A DNA stretch of 64,000 nucleotides, from positions 310,001 through 374,000 of the forward strand of contig CALBTB010000010.1 of the NCBI GenBank assembly GCA_937967995.1, given 5' to 3'. Numbering within the stretch: the first letter of the stretch is position 1; each line of letters starts with the position of its first letter. Made by a program: the position numbers and the translations under genes. This DNA is from an uncultured Gammaproteobacteria bacterium (lineage in GTDB: Bacteria; Pseudomonadota; Gammaproteobacteria; UBA6429; Thiohalophilaceae). Shown here piece after piece: positions 60,152 through 64,000 of the stretch. Below the pieces are notes generated by a model that was not told the origin of the DNA, made no database searches, and saw only the letters and a list, made by a program, of their open reading frames with translations.

Positions 60152-60595
60152 ATGAATCCGACCGAGGTTGAACGCTACCTGCATGAGCACATTCCCCTGT
60201 CGCTCGCGATGGGGGTAAAGGTGATAAGTGCACAGGAACATCAGGTCAGGCTGGCGGCACCACTGGCACCTAATATCAATCATCGTGAAACCGTGTTTGG
60301 TGGCAGTGCCTCGGCACTGGCTATCCTGTCTGCCTGGACGCTGCTCTATGTTCGCTGCAAGACAAACGATATTCAGGCGCGACTGGTGATTCACAAAAAC
60401 ACCATGCACTACGATGCAGCCATGGCAGGAGACTTTGAAGCATGCTGTGAATTTGATGATCAGCCAGTATGGAACCGGTTTGTAAAGACGTTACAACGGC
60501 ATTCGCGTTCACGTATCAGTCTGACGGCCGGACTAGTGTGTAATGACCGGGCGGCAGGCCGGTTCAGTGGTGATTTTGTCGGCTTGTTGAAATAA
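60152..60595 (+). CDS. YiiD C-terminal-like thioesterase-fold protein
   Basis: A 147-residue protein with the hot-dog-like putative thioesterase domain found at the C-terminus of E. coli YiiD/FabY-type proteins. The motif PNINHRETVFGGSASALAILSAWTLLYVRC is the characteristic helix with NH and the GG-S segment; GLVCNDRAAGRFSGDFVGL ends the fold. It stands alone, without the N-terminal acetyltransferase domain of YiiD. Substrate (acyl-CoA or acyl-ACP) is not known. It converges on moeB, 6 bp apart. Confidence 0.82.
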   Translation: MNPTEVERYLHEHIPLSLAMGVKVISAQEHQVRLAAPLAPNINHRETVFGGSASALAILSAWTLLYVRCKTNDIQARLVIHKNTMHYDAAMAGDFEACCEFDDQPVWNRFVKTLQRHSRSRISLTAGLVCNDRAAGRFSGDFVGLLK

Positions 60596-60601
60596 ACAGT
60601 A

Positions 60602-61345
60602 TTATTGACTGCAAACCGGGCAGGCCGGATCTTTTTTGAGTTTAATCTTGCGAAACTCCATCGCCAGGCCATCGACAACCAGTAGATAACCGCACAATGT
60701 ATCGCCGGCCTGGGTCAGATACTTGATCGCTTCGATGGCCTGCAGTGATCCAATCAAACCGGTAACAGGAGCAAGCACACCGTTTTCACTGCAACGCAGA
60801 TCCTCTTCGCCACCATCCCGGTATAAACAACGATAACAGGGTGCATCGCCTGCATCATTGGGAAACACACTGAGCTGGCCTTCAAAACGAATCGCTGCAC
60901 CGGAGACTAATGGTTTCTTATGTTTAACACAGGCCCTGTTAACGGCAAAGCGTGTCTCAAAATTATCACAGCCGTCCACAACCAGATCGACCTGCGGCAC
61001 CAGTTCATTCAGTGCGCTGTCATCCAGTTTGTTTTTATAACGCGTGACGACGACATCCGGATTGATGTCTTTGAGTGTTTCAAATGCGGAATCGACCTTG
61101 GCCTTACCAATGTCCTGCGTGCGATGAATGATCTGCCGTTGCAGGTTGGATAACTCCACGTTATCAAAATCAGCCAGAATAAGATGACCGACACCGGCAC
61201 TGGCCAGGTACATGGCGGCAGGTGAACCCAGTCCACCCATACCGACTATTAATATTGTCGAATCAAGCAGGCGTTGCTGACCAGTGGCATCAATCTGCGG
61301 CAACATAATCTGCCGGCTATAGCGCAGTAACTGGTTGTCATCCAT
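60602..61345 (-). CDS. moeB: Molybdopterin-synthase adenylyltransferase MoeB (HesA/MoeB/ThiF family)
   Basis: An E1-like enzyme that adenylates the C-terminus of a ThiS/MoaD-type sulfur carrier. The 247-residue protein has ILIVGMGGLGSPAAMYLASAGVG (ATP loop), DFDNVELSNLQRQIIHR, VDLVVDGCDNFETRFAVN and the zinc ligands CYRCLY and CPVC. No rhodanese domain is fused. It could serve MoaD, ThiS or both, as no other molybdenum-cofactor genes are visible here. It overlaps prmC by 8 bp, the conserved prfA-prmC-moeB order. Confidence 0.88.
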   Translation of the reverse strand: MDDNQLLRYSRQIMLPQIDATGQQRLLDSTILIVGMGGLGSPAAMYLASAGVGHLILADFDNVELSNLQRQIIHRTQDIGKAKVDSAFETLKDINPDVVVTRYKNKLDDSALNELVPQVDLVVDGCDNFETRFAVNRACVKHKKPLVSGAAIRFEGQLSVFPNDAGDAPCYRCLYRDGGEEDLRCSENGVLAPVTGLIGSLQAIEAIKYLTQAGDTLCGYLLVVDGLAMEFRKIKLKKDPACPVCSQ

Positions 61346-62192
61346 GAATATGCCACTGTGCGTAAGTCATTCGAACATGTCCGGCCAGATCATGACGCTG
61401 TGTAATTGATGAATAACCAGCCGATTCAAATAATTCATGAACCTGCTGTCCCTGGTCATAACCATGTTCCAGCATCAACCAGCCGTCAGTGTTTAAATAC
61501 CGATGACTGTTTGTCACCAGATAACGAATGTCATTCAATCCATCCGGCCCAGATGTCAGGGCGTGTGACGGTTCATGTTGCACATCCCCCAGCTGTAAGT
61601 GGGGATCATTATCAGCGACATAGGGTGGATTGGATATAATCAAATCAAACCGATGGTTTGTATTGATAGCCTCAAACCAGTTGCCCTGTTCGAACTGAAG
61701 ATTATCCAGCTTATAGTGCCGGGCATTTTGTTGCGCCACATTCAGTGTCGTTGAGGCGAGATCGGTTGCCAGTACATTCCAGCCGGGTCGCGCTTTGGCG
61801 ATGGCAATTGCAATCGCGCCACTGCCGGTGCCCAGATCCACGACATCGACGGGTTGTTGCTGTGAAAATAAAGTCAGCGCGGTTTCCACCAGTAATTCCG
61901 TTTCCGGTCGCGGTATTAACGTGTCCTTCGTGACCGTCAGTTCCACATCCCAGAAATGTTGTTTACCAATCAGGTAAGCAACCGGCACACCCTGTTTACG
62001 TTGTTTGATTAAGGCGGTGATCTGATCGAGCTTTTGTGTCTCAATCGCCATATCAGGTTGTGTAATGAACTGCGTGCGTGGAATCACCAGCACATGGGCA
62101 ATCAGTAACTCGGCATCGAGACGCGCCGAATCCGAGCTATGTGACAACAGGTTGATGGCGTCACGATGCAGGTTGCCCAGCGTGATATTCAT
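61338..62192 (-). CDS. prmC: Peptide chain release factor N(5)-glutamine methyltransferase
   Basis: PrmC methylates the Gln of the GGQ motif of RF1 and RF2. The 284-residue protein has an N-terminal helical domain, SAM motif VDLGTGSGAIAIAIAKARPGW and the glutamine-binding LIISNPPYVADND (NPPY). It overlaps prfA by 1 bp; substrate and enzyme are thus cotranscribed. Confidence 0.95.
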   Translation of the reverse strand: MNITLGNLHRDAINLLSHSSDSARLDAELLIAHVLVIPRTQFITQPDMAIETQKLDQITALIKQRKQGVPVAYLIGKQHFWDVELTVTKDTLIPRPETELLVETALTLFSQQQPVDVVDLGTGSGAIAIAIAKARPGWNVLATDLASTTLNVAQQNARHYKLDNLQFEQGNWFEAINTNHRFDLIISNPPYVADNDPHLQLGDVQHEPSHALTSGPDGLNDIRYLVTNSHRYLNTDGWLMLEHGYDQGQQVHELFESAGYSSITQRHDLAGHVRMTYAQWHIHG

Positions 62193-63280
62193 CAGGCCTC
62201 TTCACTCATGCTGGCCAGCAGGTCGGTCTGGTGTTCATGAATCAACGGCCCGATGACTTCATCCAGACTGCCCTGCATAATTTCGTCCAGTTTGTACAGG
62301 GTCAGGTTGATACGGTGATCAGTGACACGTCCCTGCGGATAGTTATAGGTACGAATACGCTCGGAACGATCACCGCTGCCCACCAGCGACTTGCGAGTCT
62401 GCGCCTGTTCTTTTTGTTGTTTTTCCTGTTGCTGGGTTAACAGTCGTGCCTGTAACAGCGACATGGCGCGGGCACGGTTTTTATGCTGCGAACGTTCATC
62501 CTGGCATTCCACCACGATACCAGTAGGTAAGTGCGTGATACGGATTGCCGAATCGGTTTTGTTGACGTGCTGACCACCGGCACCGGAGGCGCGATAAGTA
62601 TCAATCTTCAGGTCGTTAGTGTTGATATCCACTTCATCGATGTCATCCACTTCCGGCATGATGGCGACCGTACAGGCCGAAGTATGAATGCGCCCCTGCG
62701 ACTCGGTTTCCGGTACGCGTTGCACGCGATGTGCACCAGACTCAAACTTGAGCCGTGAATAGGCACCCTGTCCTTCGATGCGGGCGATGATTTCCTTGTA
62801 ACCACCGTGTTCGCCTTCGTGTTCACTCATGACTTCCAGTTTCCAGCGCTGTTTTTCCGCGTAGCGGGCATACATGCGAAACAGGTCACCGGCAAAAATG
62901 GCGGCTTCGTCTCCACCGGTGCCGGCACGGATTTCCAGAAAAATATTTTTTTCATCATTCGGATCTTTGGGCAGCATCAGCAATTGCAGTTCCTGTGCCA
63001 GTGCATCCTTACGCGCGTCTGCCTGTTTGAGTTCCTCTTCGGCCAGGTTGCGCATGTCCGGATCGTCTTCTTCCAGCATCACCTGTGCATCCTCAATGGC
63101 ATTGAGGGTGCTTTCATAATCCCGGTAACAGGAAATGATCGGGCTGAGCTGGGCGTGTTCCTGCGACAGGCCGCGGAATTTGTTCTGATCACCAATCACG
63201 TCCGGATCAGACAACAGGGCGTTGATTTCTTCCAGTCGTTCGGAGAGGGATTGTAATTTGGTTCGAATCGAGTCTTTCAT
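62192..63280 (-). CDS. prfA: Peptide chain release factor 1
   Basis: RF1 recognises UAA and UAG and releases the nascent peptide. The 362-residue protein carries the GGQ loop in RASGAGGQHVNKTDSAIRITHLPTGIVVECQDERSQHKNRARA and the stop-codon recognition PxT-type segment in the preceding domain (SGAHRVQRVPETESQGRIHTSACTVAI). It lies 64 bp downstream of hemA and upstream of prmC, the common hemA-prfA-prmC order of gammaproteobacteria. Confidence 0.97.
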   Translation of the reverse strand: MKDSIRTKLQSLSERLEEINALLSDPDVIGDQNKFRGLSQEHAQLSPIISCYRDYESTLNAIEDAQVMLEEDDPDMRNLAEEELKQADARKDALAQELQLLMLPKDPNDEKNIFLEIRAGTGGDEAAIFAGDLFRMYARYAEKQRWKLEVMSEHEGEHGGYKEIIARIEGQGAYSRLKFESGAHRVQRVPETESQGRIHTSACTVAIMPEVDDIDEVDINTNDLKIDTYRASGAGGQHVNKTDSAIRITHLPTGIVVECQDERSQHKNRARAMSLLQARLLTQQQEKQQKEQAQTRKSLVGSGDRSERIRTYNYPQGRVTDHRINLTLYKLDEIMQGSLDEVIGPLIHEHQTDLLASMSEEA

Positions 63281-63344
63281 ACATCAATCATAAAATAGTT
63301 CAGGCACGGGAATAAACGGCGAAAAAAGATCAGCAACAGGGTTG

Positions 63345-64000
63345 CTAATCGACGAGATCGGGATTGAGGCCGAGTAAGCGGCAGGCGTTTTTTAACTGTT
63401 CCTGATCACCGTGGTAGGCGGCGTGCTTCATCTGCACACTGGGCTCGTGGATCAGTTTGTTGGTCAGGACCCTGGCCAGTTCGGTCACCACGGCATGCGG
63501 GTCCTTGCCGGCCAGTAACTGTCGACGTGCATTGGCCAGCACATCTTCGCGATGCTTGTTGGCCTGTTCACGAAAGGCGCGAATTGCATCGACGGCATCC
63601 AGTGAACGCAGCCAGCCCATGAAGTGATCCACCTGGGTGGAAATAATCTCTTCGGCCTGCATGGCCGCTTCCTGGCGGGACTTGCGGTTTTCCTCGATGA
63701 CTTCCTGTAAATCGTCAACTGTATATAAATAGATATCATCGAGCTCGGCCACTTCCGGTTCGATATCCCGTGGCACGGCGATATCCACCATAAACATCGG
63801 CCGGTGTTTGCGCTGCCGGGTGATGTTTTCCATCATGCCCTTACCGATTATCGGTAACGGACTGGCGGTGGAACTGATTACGATATCCGCTTCCTGTAGA
63901 CGTTGCGGTATGTGTTTGAGCGCGATGGCCTGGGCATCAAAATTTTTCGCCAGCTCATTGGCGCGCTCGACTGTGCGATTCGCCACGATGATGCGTTGCA
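63345..64000 (-). CDS. hemA: Glutamyl-tRNA reductase (partial, C-terminal ~217 residues)
   Basis: HemA reduces glutamyl-tRNA(Glu) to glutamate-1-semialdehyde, the first step of tetrapyrrole synthesis. The frame is open to the right edge, so the N-terminal catalytic Cys domain lies outside the window. Visible are the NADPH-domain strand QRIIVANRTVERANELAKNF, ADIVISSTASPLPIIG, PMFMVDIAVPRDIEPEVAELDDIYLYTVDDLQEVI and the dimerisation helices to a C-terminus LGLNPDLVD. It is upstream of prfA on the minus strand. Confidence 0.95.
   Translation of the reverse strand, partial: QRIIVANRTVERANELAKNFDAQAIALKHIPQRLQEADIVISSTASPLPIIGKGMMENITRQRKHRPMFMVDIAVPRDIEPEVAELDDIYLYTVDDLQEVIEENRKSRQEAAMQAEEIISTQVDHFMGWLRSLDAVDAIRAFREQANKHREDVLANARRQLLAGKDPHAVVTELARVLTNKLIHEPSVQMKHAAYHGDQEQLKNACRLLGLNPDLVD

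Noticed and set aside
1..64000. CRISPR arrays, tRNA genes, prophage genes
   Set aside because: No spaced direct-repeat series, no recognisable tRNA cloverleaf ends and no phage structural genes were seen in the gaps.

Overview
The window looks like a chromosomal core segment of a free-living gammaproteobacterium of moderate GC content. The evidence is gene content and order: 6S RNA between zapA and fthC, ygfB-pepP-ubiH-ubiI, lptD-surA-pdxA-rsmA-apaG-apaH, mreBCD-mrdA-rodA-mltB-rlpA-dacA-lipB-lipA, prfA-prmC-moeB, and an AmgK/MurU peptidoglycan-recycling pair beside lptD as in Pseudomonas. I cannot assign a genus. There is no prophage, no CRISPR array, no tRNA or rRNA gene and no intact insertion sequence.

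Layout. 1-5.1 kb: the start of rpiA, biosynthetic ilvA, a lysine-rich histone H1-like gene next to an AT-rich gap, an EVE-domain gene, fthC, 6S RNA, zapA and a ZapB-like coiled coil. 5.1-9.4 kb: ygfB, pepP and two ubiquinone hydroxylases in one overlapping operon. 9.5-13.5 kb: a Na+/H+ antiporter and a Fur-boxed ferric-iron ABC transporter without an ATPase gene. 13.5-21 kb: a tandem glycine riboswitch with terminator, then a second lipoyl synthase, gcvT, gcvH, gcvPA, thiol peroxidase, gcvPB, dgkA and a PfkB kinase. 21-25.8 kb: a DUF255 thioredoxin-like protein, lgt, thyA, folA and an arginine-rich small protein.

25.8-35.5 kb (minus strand): the lptD-surA-pdxA-rsmA-apaG-apaH block, interrupted by accessory genes (a CheW-like/membrane/LysM fusion, an HExxH protein, ComFB and a methyltransferase). 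35.5-43.6 kb: an acyltransferase-like membrane protein, amgK-murU, a GCS2-type ligase with an aspartoacylase-like hydrolase, and two secreted proteins sharing an NTF2-like C-terminus, one an L,D-transpeptidase. 43.6-54.9 kb (minus): lipoate synthesis, D-amino acid transaminase, and the elongasome and cell-wall genes from mreB to dacA. 55-64 kb: gatCAB, hslO, a small c-type cytochrome, a thioesterase-fold protein, moeB, prmC, prfA and the C-terminal part of hemA.

Two themes stand out. One is the cell envelope: MreBCD/RodA/PBP2, LptD, Lgt, DacA, RlpA, MltB, an L,D-transpeptidase, AmgK/MurU and DgkA. The other is lipoate and one-carbon metabolism: two LipA proteins, LipB, the glycine cleavage system under a glycine riboswitch, ThyA, FolA and FthC. 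The most unusual signals are a family of three large hairpin repeats around gatA/gatB whose core is conserved while the arms differ between copies yet pair perfectly within each copy; an mreC gene with no ATG, GTG or TTG at its conserved N-terminus but a perfect Shine-Dalgarno placed before a GTT codon; and the CheW-TM-LysM fusion.
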